Assembly (NCBI GenBank): GCA_047404135.1
Contig: JBDOIT010000002.1
Span: forward strand, 124,001 to 188,000
Direction: 5' to 3'
DNA: 64,000 nt
From: JAHZKS01 sp047404135
GTDB taxonomy: Bacteria > Pseudomonadota > Alphaproteobacteria > Rickettsiales > JABSSG01
In this document: positions 45,164-54,737 of the stretch, piece after piece
Layout: the number at the start of each line of letters is the position of its first letter
How positions within the stretch are numbered: the stretch's first letter is position 1
Program-made: the position numbers and the translations under genes
Notes under the pieces: generated by a model
The model's database searches: none
Seen by the model: the letters and a program-made list of their open reading frames with translations, nothing else
Told to the model about the DNA's origin: nothing

Positions 45164-45192
45164 TTTTTTACCAGAAATTTTATGAAAATAAA

Positions 45193-45219
45193 GCTCCTCA
45201 AGAATGTATCATGAGGAGC
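45193..45219 (-). terminator. Intrinsic terminator after tlc copy 1
   Basis: 8-base arms (45193-45200 and 45212-45219) with an 11-base loop, followed on the minus strand by a T-rich stretch. It separates the tlc gene at 45257 from downstream tpiA. Confidence 0.7.
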
Positions 45220-45256
45220 CTTAAATTTGTATAAAATATTAGAGTATCCAAATATT

Positions 45257-46765
45257 TTATTTGCTCTCAGCTATACGCTTTTCATATTCTACGGAAAGGA
45301 ACTTTACATCCACAAGCCATATTAATGATATCACGATAAATATAATCATTAGGTATGGGGTGATTGTTATAAAGTTAGATTCCGGGAATACCATAAATAA
45401 TGTTGAAGGTATTAATGCTCCAAATGATTTTGCAACACGAGCACCAACGATATCAACAGCTGCCTTACCTTTCGTCTTTAACTCGTTATCAAGTGGTATA
45501 TAAGACATCTCTTTTGTTGGATCAAAGAAAGAATATTTAGTTGCTTTACTTAAAGCATTTAATATCAATCCAAAGATCACTGCAAGCCATAGTGGGTCAA
45601 ATAGAACTAAATCTATGTAAGAGTGGATCGCGTTATCAAATACCACGAACACGAAGAACCCTAAACCTGAAACAAACAAGATTAATGGAGTAAATATGGC
45701 ACCAGTGAACCAAGTGATTCTAGGAAGTATATGAGCACCAACTAACATCATGATCATAGAAGACACACCTGTAAGAGAAGTAAGAGTTCCCATGAAATTC
45801 ATATAAGTATTCACCTCGGGGTACAATTCCCTCACCTTAGCTTTCCAAGGGCCCTCCACAAGGTTAATTGAGATACCGTAACTTAGTACTAATATAGCAA
45901 CAAAACCTAAATACTTTGATGAGAAGATAACTTTAAATCCATCTAGCAAGGATAAGCTGGGCTTTTTCTTCTTTTTCTTTCCTCCAGAAAATTCATCTGG
46001 GTTCTGCTCGATTTGTTTATTAATTATTTTGTACAAATACATTGTAACCAACACTGCCACAGATGCACCTAAAAGCAACGCTGTAATCATTGTATCGTCA
46101 GCAGAGGAAGAAGCCACTTTTTCTCCTGAGAATACTTTTATAAGCGCACCAGCCATCACTAAACCAATGTTACCGACAAATCCATACATAGGGTAGAATC
46201 TCTTAGCATTCTCTGTCTTAGTAATGTGGTTTGCAAATTGCCAGAATAATAGAGATAACATTAAAGATCCCCATAACTCAGCTAACACATAAAATAAGGC
46301 ATATAGCCATTTACCGTATATTTTTAAGAACCATTTTAAGTGCGCTAAATCAAAAGTCATGAATAGCGCATTAATCTTCTTATCTGATAATGCAGCTACT
46401 GCTGCCGGGTCAGGATGAAAGAAATCTCTGTATGGGTATAAAACAAAAGCAAAAAGCAAAAAGAAGGACAAGAAGAATGTACACGCTGTGTAGAAGATCT
46501 TCTTCTGATCCATGATACTTGTCAATTTTGCATATACCACCATCACAATAATCGCTATAGGAACAACGCAATATAGCTTAATGAAACTAATAGCTTCAGC
46601 ACCAATGCCTGGCACCACTAAACTATCTTTCATTGATCGCAATACATTGTAGTTGAAAAGAATAAACAACATCATCAATGCCATTGGCATGAATTGTTTG
46701 AATTCTTCTTTTTTGATTGGAAATAAAGAACCTATAAACCATTGAGCTCTCGATAAAAGTCCCAC
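45257..46765 (-). CDS. tlc: ATP/ADP translocase (NTT family), copy 1
   Basis: 502 residues, about twelve transmembrane segments. The family exchanges host ATP for bacterial ADP (Rickettsia, Chlamydia, plastids); some paralogues move other nucleotides or NAD. It starts with GTG at 46765. Conserved blocks are FNYNVLRSMKDSLVVPGIGAEAISFIKLY, WFLKIYGKWLYALFYVLAELWGSLMLSLLFWQFANHIT, and SKATKYSFFDPTKEMSYIPLDNELKTKGKAAVDIVGARVAKSFGA near the C-terminus. A terminator follows. Substrate cannot be told from sequence. Confidence 0.95.
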   Translation of the reverse strand: MGLLSRAQWFIGSLFPIKKEEFKQFMPMALMMLFILFNYNVLRSMKDSLVVPGIGAEAISFIKLYCVVPIAIIVMVVYAKLTSIMDQKKIFYTACTFFLSFFLLFAFVLYPYRDFFHPDPAAVAALSDKKINALFMTFDLAHLKWFLKIYGKWLYALFYVLAELWGSLMLSLLFWQFANHITKTENAKRFYPMYGFVGNIGLVMAGALIKVFSGEKVASSSADDTMITALLLGASVAVLVTMYLYKIINKQIEQNPDEFSGGKKKKKKPSLSLLDGFKVIFSSKYLGFVAILVLSYGISINLVEGPWKAKVRELYPEVNTYMNFMGTLTSLTGVSSMIMMLVGAHILPRITWFTGAIFTPLILFVSGLGFFVFVVFDNAIHSYIDLVLFDPLWLAVIFGLILNALSKATKYSFFDPTKEMSYIPLDNELKTKGKAAVDIVGARVAKSFGALIPSTLFMVFPESNFITITPYLMIIFIVISLIWLVDVKFLSVEYEKRIAESK

Positions 46766-47024
46766 AGCTATACCTATGTTAAAAGTTGAATAAAAATTTT
46801 ACTGCAGCTGTGGAATATAGAAGAAGTTGTTAGGAGCGTCAAGAGGTTTTAGAGTTAGCACCAGTAATAGGTATATAAAAGCTCTATCTAATGTACCATT
46901 CTCACAAAAAACAAAGCTCGGTAGTCATAAGATCTTATCGAGATATTTCTCAGTTTCTCCTTCTTTATCATAACATTCTGCCCTTTTGTATATCTCGTAT
47001 AGAGCTTTGCTAAATTTATAATCT

Positions 47025-48536
47025 TCAGCTCTTCGCTTTGTTTAAATATTTGAGATACTCTTTATTTAGAACCCTCACATTAATAATCCAAATAATCGTC
47101 ACAACCGCAAACACAATCATTAAAAATGGAGCTATGGACGTATATGTGGCTGCAGGGAATATCATAAACAACATCGATTGCACAAGCGCTCCACCAGATT
47201 TTGCAAGCCTTGCGCCAACAACGTCTACAGCCGCCTTACCTTTGGATCTGAGTTCCTCATCAATTGGTATATAGGTCATCTCTCTTGTAGAATCAAACAA
47301 ACTATATTTAGAAGATTTACTTAATACATTCTGTACCGCCCCAAGCAGCACAGCAAGCATCAAAGGATTTACAACAAAGAAACTACTGATCAATATATGA
47401 GCAGCATTTTCAAATACAATTAAAGTGAAGAAGCAAATACCTGTAACGAAAATCATTATTGGAGTGATAATCGCTGCAGTGAACCAGCTATATTTCCTCA
47501 TTATAGAAACACCAACCAACGAGAAGATAATAGCCAAAGAACCATTCCACTGATTAATACTACCCATAAAATATAAGTACGAATCTGTATCTGGATACAT
47601 TTCTTTTATTTTAGATTTCCATGGTCCCTCTAAAAGATTTATTGCAATCCCATATGACAAAACCAGCACAGCAATATATCCAATATATTTGGAAGAAAAC
47701 ACAACTTTTAAACTCTCTGATAGCGGTGTCTTCTTCTTCAGAACGCTACTTTCTTTCACATAAGAGTCCTTTGCATTCTTTGACCTCTTTACGATAGAAT
47801 TATTCATATGCCTGAAAATAAACAATATGCATACCGCTGCAAAAGCTATAGCTGACAGTAAAAATTGGACCATAAATTGAGATTTCGCAGCAACGTCCAG
47901 AGCTTTTTGTAAAGTAGAAAAATATTTGATCGTACTACCGGAAACAAAATTACCTAAAGATCCAAGAAGATTCACCATAGGATAAAATCTTTTTGCTTCG
48001 TCTGTACCAACAATACGGTTAGAAAACTGCCAGAATAGTAAAAATGCCATTGTAGAAGACCAAAGCTCAGCCAGCACATAAAATACAACATATAACCATT
48101 TTCCATATAAAAGGAAGAACCATTTAAAATGTGTCATCTGAATTTTGAAACCAACTAAATTCAGCTCTTTATATATCAAAGAATTTATGGTTTCAGGGGC
48201 GGGATGTATGTAATCTTTAATTGGGTATAGTACAAACGCGAAAACAAGAAAATACACTACGTAGAATATACCTATACCGAAATATATTTGATGAAATCTG
48301 AACCTATTAGAAAGATATATATATAGTATCACAACCATGATCGCAGCTGGAACTACAAAGTAGAATTTAATGAAGCTAATAGCTTCAGCCCCAACATTAG
48401 GAACTATCAGACTATCCTTCATAGCCTTAAGTGTGGTGTAGCAGAATATTGTAAAAAACAACATGAAAGCCAGAGGGAAGAATTTAGAATTCTCCTCCTT
48501 CTTGATAGGCCATAAAAACGAAAGTAACTTTTCCAT
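47025..48536 (-). CDS. tlc: ATP/ADP translocase (NTT family), copy 2
   Basis: 503 residues, same architecture. FCYTTLKAMKDSLIVPNVGAEAISFIKFY, YGKWLYVVFYVLAELWSSTMAFLLFWQFSNRI and SKYSLFDSTREMTYIPIDEELRSKGKAAVDVVGARLAKSGGA are recognisable. Sequence divergence from copies 1 and 3 is substantial, so it is an old duplicate that may have a different substrate. There is a 259-base gap before copy 1, with no clear terminator. Confidence 0.95.
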   Translation of the reverse strand: MEKLLSFLWPIKKEENSKFFPLAFMLFFTIFCYTTLKAMKDSLIVPNVGAEAISFIKFYFVVPAAIMVVILYIYLSNRFRFHQIYFGIGIFYVVYFLVFAFVLYPIKDYIHPAPETINSLIYKELNLVGFKIQMTHFKWFFLLYGKWLYVVFYVLAELWSSTMAFLLFWQFSNRIVGTDEAKRFYPMVNLLGSLGNFVSGSTIKYFSTLQKALDVAAKSQFMVQFLLSAIAFAAVCILFIFRHMNNSIVKRSKNAKDSYVKESSVLKKKTPLSESLKVVFSSKYIGYIAVLVLSYGIAINLLEGPWKSKIKEMYPDTDSYLYFMGSINQWNGSLAIIFSLVGVSIMRKYSWFTAAIITPIMIFVTGICFFTLIVFENAAHILISSFFVVNPLMLAVLLGAVQNVLSKSSKYSLFDSTREMTYIPIDEELRSKGKAAVDVVGARLAKSGGALVQSMLFMIFPAATYTSIAPFLMIVFAVVTIIWIINVRVLNKEYLKYLNKAKS

Positions 48537-48706
48537 CTCTGAAACTTAACGCAATACTTAGATAGAGTCAATATGGTTTAACAGAAAAGTATCCCTTTAT
48601 GCGCTTCAATAGCAAAATGTTACATTCTGACAATAACACTGAGTAAGAAGGTACTTAGCATGGAATTAATAGCTGCGGTTTAAAAAACACCCCTATTTAA
48701 GGAGCG

Positions 48707-50215
48707 CTATTTTTTTGCTACCCTGAGCTCATAAGATTTGTTCAGCACGAATATATTTACAATCCATATTACAATCAATAGGGCAAATAGCACCATAAAA
48801 TAAGGAGCTAATGAATCAAATGTAGCCAGAGGGAATATCATAAATAACAAAGATTGAACCAATGCACCACCAGACTTCGCAAGTCTTGCACCAACAACAT
48901 CCACAGCTGCCTTACCTTTAGACTTTATTTCTTCACTTGCTGGAATATACGTCATCTCCTTAGTTGCATCGAATAAAGAATATTTCGTCCCTTTAGTTAG
49001 CACATTCTGCACCGCGCCAAGAAGAACAGCAACAAATATTACGCTTACTCCAAAATCTGAAACAAAGCCCGCAAAGTAATCTCCAAATACTATAAACACA
49101 AAGAAACCCATTCCCGTAACAAGCATCATAATAGGCGTAAGTATAGCACCCATTAACCAACCTAGATTCCTTAGTATAAACCCTCCTAAGATTGTAAATG
49201 CTAGAGTGGAGATTCCAGTCCACTTCATTAAACTACCCATGAAGAAGGCATACTCCTTTGTGTTAGAATAAAGCAACCTTGCCTTGTCTTTCCATACACC
49301 TTCGATCAAGTTAATAGAGATCCCGTAACTAAATACCAGAATAACTATTAACCCCAAATACCTGGAAGAAAAGATTATCTTTAAGCTTTCTACAACAGTT
49401 AACTTCACCTTCAAAGTCTCTGACTTCTTCGTAACACCTGTTCTTATAGCTTTCCCCTGAACAACAAAATAATGCAAGTACATAAAAAAGCATAAAGCAG
49501 ATATAGTAGCAAAGCTTACAATAAACATAGTCATAGAAATAAATCCATCATACGATCTACCAAACAAATAAACAGAGCCTATGCTGATAGTTGCCATACT
49601 TTCCATTACAGCTCCCCCTAAAGTACTTCCTATATGCCCCACAAAACAATACATAGGATATAATCTTTTTGCCTCTTCTGTTTTTGTAATTTTATTTGCA
49701 AACTGCCAATATAGTAAGAAGATCATCGCTGACCCCCATAACTCAGCAACTACATAAAATGCCACAAACGTCCATTTTCCATATAGCTTTAAAAACCATT
49801 TAAAATGGTCGAGATGAATACTGTAGGAGAAAAGTTTTATTTCGGAACCGGATAGAGACGCTATTGTTTCTGGATTCGGATGAAAGAAATCAGCATACGG
49901 ATATAGCACTAAAGCGAATAGGATAAAAAACGCTAAAAAAAAACCAGCGATACAAACAAATATTCGCTGGAAGGACATCCTATTGGACATATACGTATAT
50001 AACAACATAAATGACAAAGCCGCCGGCGTTATCACATACATCTTCACGAAGCTAATAGCCTCAGCGCCAATATTAGGCACCAAAAGACTATCTTTCATAG
50101 CTCTGAGAACATTATAATTAAAAAGCACACAGAAAAATAACAGCCCCATAAAAAAGAATTTCTTCCATTCTCCTTTTTGTATAGGCGCAAATATATAAAA
50201 AATTCTCTTTAACAT
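48707..50215 (-). CDS. tlc: ATP/ADP translocase (NTT family), copy 3
   Basis: 502 residues. LFNYNVLRAMKDSLLVPNIGAEAISFVKMY, YGKWTFVAFYVVAELWGSAMIFLLYWQFANKI and GTKYSLFDATKEMTYIPASEEIKSKGKAAVDVVGARLAKSGGALVQS are clear. Most upstream of the three. The C-terminal halves of copies 2 and 3 look more alike to each other than to copy 1 (LAKSGGALVQS versus VAKSFGALIPS). The 184 bases upstream, to lysA, probably contain its promoter, but I see no convincing boxes. Confidence 0.95.
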   Translation of the reverse strand: MLKRIFYIFAPIQKGEWKKFFFMGLLFFCVLFNYNVLRAMKDSLLVPNIGAEAISFVKMYVITPAALSFMLLYTYMSNRMSFQRIFVCIAGFFLAFFILFALVLYPYADFFHPNPETIASLSGSEIKLFSYSIHLDHFKWFLKLYGKWTFVAFYVVAELWGSAMIFLLYWQFANKITKTEEAKRLYPMYCFVGHIGSTLGGAVMESMATISIGSVYLFGRSYDGFISMTMFIVSFATISALCFFMYLHYFVVQGKAIRTGVTKKSETLKVKLTVVESLKIIFSSRYLGLIVILVFSYGISINLIEGVWKDKARLLYSNTKEYAFFMGSLMKWTGISTLAFTILGGFILRNLGWLMGAILTPIMMLVTGMGFFVFIVFGDYFAGFVSDFGVSVIFVAVLLGAVQNVLTKGTKYSLFDATKEMTYIPASEEIKSKGKAAVDVVGARLAKSGGALVQSLLFMIFPLATFDSLAPYFMVLFALLIVIWIVNIFVLNKSYELRVAKK

Positions 50216-50399
50216 CCGTGATTAATCTAAAGATTTGAGACATAATACACGCATTCTGAGTAGTTTCAATGCTAAATACATCCTCAGGGCCGTTTTTTTA
50301 ATTATATACCTTATACCGAGTGAAAATAAGATCAAAGTTCACGCAACGTAGCTTTTATACAAAAATTACTACAAAAAAATCACACATTTTCTATATAGG

Positions 50400-51608
50400 T
50401 TACTTTTTAAATCCTAGCCCTTTACAAAGACTACTGAAACTCAGCGACTCCCGAATAAGCCTAACAGAGCCTTTCTCTACCAGAATCTCTGCCGCATAAG
50501 GTCTTAAATTATATGCAGAGCTCATAGATGCACAGTAAGCACCAGCCGTCAGTATCGCTAAGATGTCCCCCTCTCTTGGAGAAGCAATTTTCGCAACAGA
50601 AATCACATCCGTAGATTCACAAATATTCCCTACCACAATCACCTTCTTTTTATTACCCCCATCATTAGAAAGATTAACGAGATGATGATGAGCAGAGTAA
50701 AGTGCAGGCCTTAAGACATGATTCATACCAGTATCTGTGCCAACAAAACTACTTCCTGCATTCTTTTTTATATTAGTAACTTTGGTGAGCAAGCATGTAG
50801 ATTCAGCAACTAAAAACTTCCCTGGCTCTACTATCAAATCAAATTCACACCCATTATCAATCTTGAATTTCTCTAAATCATCAGATACTGAATCAAAAAA
50901 TCCCTTTATATCTATCTCTTTAGATCCATTCTTATATCTAACACCAAAACCTCCTCCTATATCTACGAATTTCAACCTTTGAAAATTACGTGCAATTTTG
51001 AGGATTGATTTTACAGCCTTTTTAAAAATCTTTACTTTATAAAAACCCGAACCAATATGGGAATGTACTCCTATAATTCTAAGGTGATATTCTGATACGA
51101 TTTTCCTTGCATCCTTCAACTCAGACTCCAAGATACCGAATTTTGATTTACTCCCACCTGTAACAACATCTTTAAACTCTCCAGCTCCAATACCAGGATT
51201 AAACCGAAGCGAAACCTCAGACCCAGGGAACATATCACCAAAACGCTTTAGCTCCGATATAGATCCAAGATTGGGGATAATGTGATGTTTATGCACCTCC
51301 TCCAACTCATGGTTATCAGAATTATTTCCTGTGAATATAATTTGGTTACTAGAAAAGCCAGATTCCACGGCCATCTCAATTTCGAAAGGAGAAACAGCAT
51401 CTATACCATCAACTCCAGCGACTTTTAGAGCCTCTAATATGGCAGGATTATAATTTGCTTTCATCGCATAGAAAATCTTACCGTTTTCTGGCATTGCCTC
51501 TTTTAAGACCCTTACCTGGTTTTTTAGCCCAGATACATCAGTAACAAAGATAGGCGTTCCAAATTCTGAAACAATTTTGTCAGCTAATTTTATATCAGGA
51601 CAATACAT
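50400..51608 (-). CDS. lysA: Diaminopimelate decarboxylase
   Basis: 402 residues, PLP enzyme of the alanine-racemase fold. Decarboxylates meso-DAP to L-lysine. The PLP lysine is in IFYAMKANYNPAILEAL; GVHSHIGSGF, VDIGGGFGVRY, VEPGKFLVAESTCLLTKV, GNICESTD and TAGAYCASMSSAYN are typical. It starts 1 base after lysC, forming a lysC-lysA operon. Confidence 0.94.
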   Translation of the reverse strand: MYCPDIKLADKIVSEFGTPIFVTDVSGLKNQVRVLKEAMPENGKIFYAMKANYNPAILEALKVAGVDGIDAVSPFEIEMAVESGFSSNQIIFTGNNSDNHELEEVHKHHIIPNLGSISELKRFGDMFPGSEVSLRFNPGIGAGEFKDVVTGGSKSKFGILESELKDARKIVSEYHLRIIGVHSHIGSGFYKVKIFKKAVKSILKIARNFQRLKFVDIGGGFGVRYKNGSKEIDIKGFFDSVSDDLEKFKIDNGCEFDLIVEPGKFLVAESTCLLTKVTNIKKNAGSSFVGTDTGMNHVLRPALYSAHHHLVNLSNDGGNKKKVIVVGNICESTDVISVAKIASPREGDILAILTAGAYCASMSSAYNLRPYAAEILVEKGSVRLIRESLSFSSLCKGLGFKK

Positions 51609-51609
51609 C

Positions 51610-53031
51610 TCAACCCTCTAGCGCCTTAACATGAAACGATGGCTCTGATTCACCATTCAAAACTTTCTCACTAGCAAACATTCTATCGTGAAGCAGTTGC
51701 ACAGCTTTTATCTTATTATGGTCATCTATCAAAATAGTGAAGTTAATGTACGATCCACTTGCACTCACGCCATGCACATCTATATTATGTTTCGCGCATA
51801 AATCAAAAATCCTCGCAACAAATCTTAAGTTTTTTACTATACCCTTAGAGATCACAGAAAGTTTTGTAATCTTTTTTATTATTTTTACATAAGCAAATTC
51901 CTTCAACTCCTTGATCATCTTCATATTCAAGTCTTCGCCACGCATTGAAAATGCAAAGGAAGTCTCAGAAGTAGAGCAAACATCCATAGAAACATTATGT
52001 TTCTTTACAATAGTAGTAACCCTAGCAAGAAACCCAACATGGTTCACTATGCTCGGATGCTCTATCACCAGAATAACATTTTTGGAATCACTAATAATAC
52101 TTTTAACATTCTTTGTTTCCTTAGTAGTAATCTTTGTACCAGAAGATTTTCTGTTAAAAGTATTATAAACATATACAGGAATATTTTTCTTAATAGCCAG
52201 CTCAATCGTATATGGATATACCACTTTCGCTCCACTATATACAATCTCTGACATAAGATGTATGTCCACGTTTTTCCAGAAAACTGGTTCTTTTACTATC
52301 CTTGGATCAGCAGACATAATCCCATCGACATCTGTCCATATCTCAATAGCCTCCGCTTGAAATGCCATCGCAAGAATAGAAGCAGTATAGTCACTACCAC
52401 CTCTTCCAAGAAGAGTAACATTACCATGAGTATCTTTACCTATAAATCCGGTCACAACCGGAGTAGTACCACCCAATATCAATGGCTTTAATATCTTCCT
52501 ACATGCAGAGCTTGTGCTTTGAAAATTCACCTCTGCTTTCAAATAATTACTGTCTGTTCTAATGATTTTTTCAGACTCCACACACACACTCTTTACTCCC
52601 GCTCCTTCTAGAGCCATATCCATTAGGTAACTCGAAAGCTTTTCACCAAATGCACATATCCTAGCCTCTGTCTTGTTAGTTAAGTCTCCAACTAAACTTG
52701 AACCTTGAGCAATAGTTCTAAGCTTTAGGAACATAGGCTTAAATCTCTTCTCCCAGATTTGATCGACTGCAACTTCATTTTTAACGATCTCAGACAGAAT
52801 ACTCTTATGAAGTTTTTCCATCTGAAGGATAATAATATTAATCAACTTTGGCTTTTGCTTCCTTGCTAGATCTATGATTTTGACTAACTGATCAGTAGTT
52901 CCTCCTACAGCAGAAACAGTAACCATTACCTGAGAAACCCTGAGCTTCTGCTTCACTATATCAGCACCCTCCATTATCGATAGAGCGCTACCCATTGAAG
53001 TTCCACCAAACTTTAAAGAACGGATTTTCAT
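51610..53031 (-). CDS. lysC: Aspartate kinase
   Basis: About 473 residues from the ATG at 53031 (MKIRSLKFGGTSMG); the frame extends to a TTG at 53043. Catalyses the first step of the aspartate pathway. FGGTSMGSA, GRGGSDYTASILAMAFQAEAIEIWTDVDGIMSADPRIV and the C-terminal tandem ACT domains (NHVGFLARVTTIVKKHNVSMDVCSTSETSFAF; VARIFDLCAKHNIDVHGVSASG) fit LysC-III type lysine-sensitive enzymes. It is divergent from dapB across 180 bases. Confidence 0.94.
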   Translation of the reverse strand: MKIRSLKFGGTSMGSALSIMEGADIVKQKLRVSQVMVTVSAVGGTTDQLVKIIDLARKQKPKLINIIILQMEKLHKSILSEIVKNEVAVDQIWEKRFKPMFLKLRTIAQGSSLVGDLTNKTEARICAFGEKLSSYLMDMALEGAGVKSVCVESEKIIRTDSNYLKAEVNFQSTSSACRKILKPLILGGTTPVVTGFIGKDTHGNVTLLGRGGSDYTASILAMAFQAEAIEIWTDVDGIMSADPRIVKEPVFWKNVDIHLMSEIVYSGAKVVYPYTIELAIKKNIPVYVYNTFNRKSSGTKITTKETKNVKSIISDSKNVILVIEHPSIVNHVGFLARVTTIVKKHNVSMDVCSTSETSFAFSMRGEDLNMKMIKELKEFAYVKIIKKITKLSVISKGIVKNLRFVARIFDLCAKHNIDVHGVSASGSYINFTILIDDHNKIKAVQLLHDRMFASEKVLNGESEPSFHVKALEG

Positions 53032-53211
53032 ATAAAATAACAACTAAAAATTCTACTCATTTGAAGCTAGACCAAATAAAAATTTTGTCAACGGATTTTG
53101 ACTTGAAAATTTACTTAATAAAATTTGATTTTAATAACATTAGATGTGTTTTTTATTTGACTTTTAAATCGAAAAACACTCTAATCTCTTGATACAAAAA
53201 GGGGTTTGGAT

Positions 53212-53892
53212 GTGAAATTACTTATTATTGGATACGGTAAAATGGGTAAAGCTGTTGAAAAAACAGCTCTTGCAAAAAATATACCCATTAAAAAAGTCAT
53301 AAAAAATTTCAAAGAATTAGAAGGCTACACACCCTCTCCTGAAGATGTAGCAATAGAGTTCACAACTCCTGAGGGGTGCCTGATGAACCTTAAACTTCTT
53401 GCGGATAAAAGAATACCCACAGTCTGTGGCACCACAGCATGGCATGATCATATCGATGAGCTAAAAGAAAGAGTTCTAAAAAACAAGACCAGCTTTATTT
53501 ATGGAGAAAACTTTGCACTAGGAGTACATATATTCTGGAGAACCCTAGAGAAAGTATCAACATTATTTGCAAATCAACATGGGTACTTACCTAAAATCAA
53601 TGAGACACATAATAAAAACAAAAAAGATGCGCCTTCCGGCACAGCGAAGAAAACCCTAGAACTAATGAGACAAAACTCCATCACTAAAGATGTAAAAATA
53701 GAATCTCATAGAATAGAAGATGCAATGGGTCAACACATTGTAACCTTTGAAAGTGAGGAAGATATAGTACAAATCTCACATAAGTCAAAAGGACGTGAAG
53801 GATATGCATCAGGAGCAATAGAATGCGCTAAATGGATCCAAAATAAGAAAGGATTCTTTGATATATACGATTATTTAAAAGAGACTTGCTAA
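53212..53892 (+). CDS. dapB: 4-hydroxy-tetrahydrodipicolinate reductase
   Basis: About 226 residues. The frame extends to TTG 53206, but GTG 53212 has GGGG (53201-53204) at a good distance. Reduces HTPA with NAD(P)H. Features are LLIIGYGKMGKAV at the N-terminus, EFTTPEG, TVCGTTAWHD, the substrate motif KKDAPSGTAKK preceded by the conserved His in NETHNKN, and GREGYASGAIECAKWI. The protein is shorter than E. coli DapB (273), as in other Rickettsiales. Only one of the usual two histidines (HH) remains, the second being Asn. Confidence 0.88.
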   Translation: MKLLIIGYGKMGKAVEKTALAKNIPIKKVIKNFKELEGYTPSPEDVAIEFTTPEGCLMNLKLLADKRIPTVCGTTAWHDHIDELKERVLKNKTSFIYGENFALGVHIFWRTLEKVSTLFANQHGYLPKINETHNKNKKDAPSGTAKKTLELMRQNSITKDVKIESHRIEDAMGQHIVTFESEEDIVQISHKSKGREGYASGAIECAKWIQNKKGFFDIYDYLKETC

Positions 53893-54737
53893 TGTCAGAT
53901 TTTTATAAATACCATGGATTAGGTAACGACTACATAGTCATCGACCCCGCAAAATGCTCTGTGCCAATGACCGAAGAAAATATAAAATTAATATGCCATA
54001 GAAATTTAGGAGTTGGATCTGATGGCATACTATATGGACCTATTAAAAAATCTGGAGGAATACATTTAAAAATATTTAACCCAGATGGATCCGAAGCAGA
54101 AAAAAGCGGTAATGGACTTAGAATTTTTGCTCAATATTTATGGGATCAAAAATATGTTACCTATAAATCATTCCATGTACATACTAAAGTTGGCCCCGTA
54201 GAAGCAACTATTTTAGATGAGCATCATAATCTAATTAAAATAGACATGGGCGAATTGTCTTTCACTCCACAAGATATACCCATTGAATTAAACGTCGACG
54301 AAGTCATAAACCATGAAATAACATTAGACAATAAATCTTTCAAGATAAACTGCGTGTCTATAGGAAATCCTCATTGTGTTATCATAGCAGATTCAGTCTC
54401 AAAAGAATTGGCAACAAAATACGGACAAAAACTAGAAACGTACAAATTATTCCCCAACAGAACAAATGTACAGTTTGTGCAAGTCATAGATAGAAAAAAT
54501 ATCAAAATAGAAATCTGGGAAAGAGGAGCTGGCTACACCCTCGCCTCTGGTAGCAGCAGCGTTGGCGCAACAGCAGTTGCCCACAAACATGGATTGATAG
54601 ATTCGAATGTAACAGTGCATATGGCTGGGGGAAATGTAAATGTTAAGATACAAGAAAACAGAGCTCTATTAACAGGAACAGTAGAAAGAGTTATGGAAGG
54701 TAAATTTTATAATCAATTTCACGAGGTGGTATCATGA
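53892..54737 (+). CDS. dapF: Diaminopimelate epimerase homologue with both catalytic cysteines replaced
   Basis: 281 residues from the ATG at 53892, overlapping the dapB stop by 1 base. The fold signatures are intact: YHGLGNDYIVID, HRNLGVGSDGI, NPDGSEAEKSGNG, GNPHCVI, FPNRTNVQFVQV and WERGAGYTLASGSSS. In characterised DapF the two catalytic residues are Cys in CGNG and ACGS/TG; here they are Ser72 (codon 54105-54107) and Ser219 (codon 54546-54548). The general Glu of GET is Tyr215. The product should interconvert LL- and meso-DAP if active, but these changes predict loss of classical activity or an altered mechanism. Confidence 0.9.
   Translation: MSDFYKYHGLGNDYIVIDPAKCSVPMTEENIKLICHRNLGVGSDGILYGPIKKSGGIHLKIFNPDGSEAEKSGNGLRIFAQYLWDQKYVTYKSFHVHTKVGPVEATILDEHHNLIKIDMGELSFTPQDIPIELNVDEVINHEITLDNKSFKINCVSIGNPHCVIIADSVSKELATKYGQKLETYKLFPNRTNVQFVQVIDRKNIKIEIWERGAGYTLASGSSSVGATAVAHKHGLIDSNVTVHMAGGNVNVKIQENRALLTGTVERVMEGKFYNQFHEVVS

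Noticed and set aside
46762..46813. Complementary octamers around the tlc copy 1 start
   Set aside because: Arms are 36 bases apart with an AT-rich loop and no supporting structure; probably chance.
46925..47041. 38-codon start-less open frame on the minus strand after tlc copy 2, protein-like (ALYEIYKRAECYD)
   Set aside because: It overlaps the end of tlc copy 2 in another frame, lacks a start, and neither other tlc copy has such an extension; an open stretch of this length is expected by chance.
50216..50399. Possible tlc copy 3 promoter
   Set aside because: TATAAG and TATAAT-like boxes exist on the minus strand, but no -35 partner at 16-18 bases.
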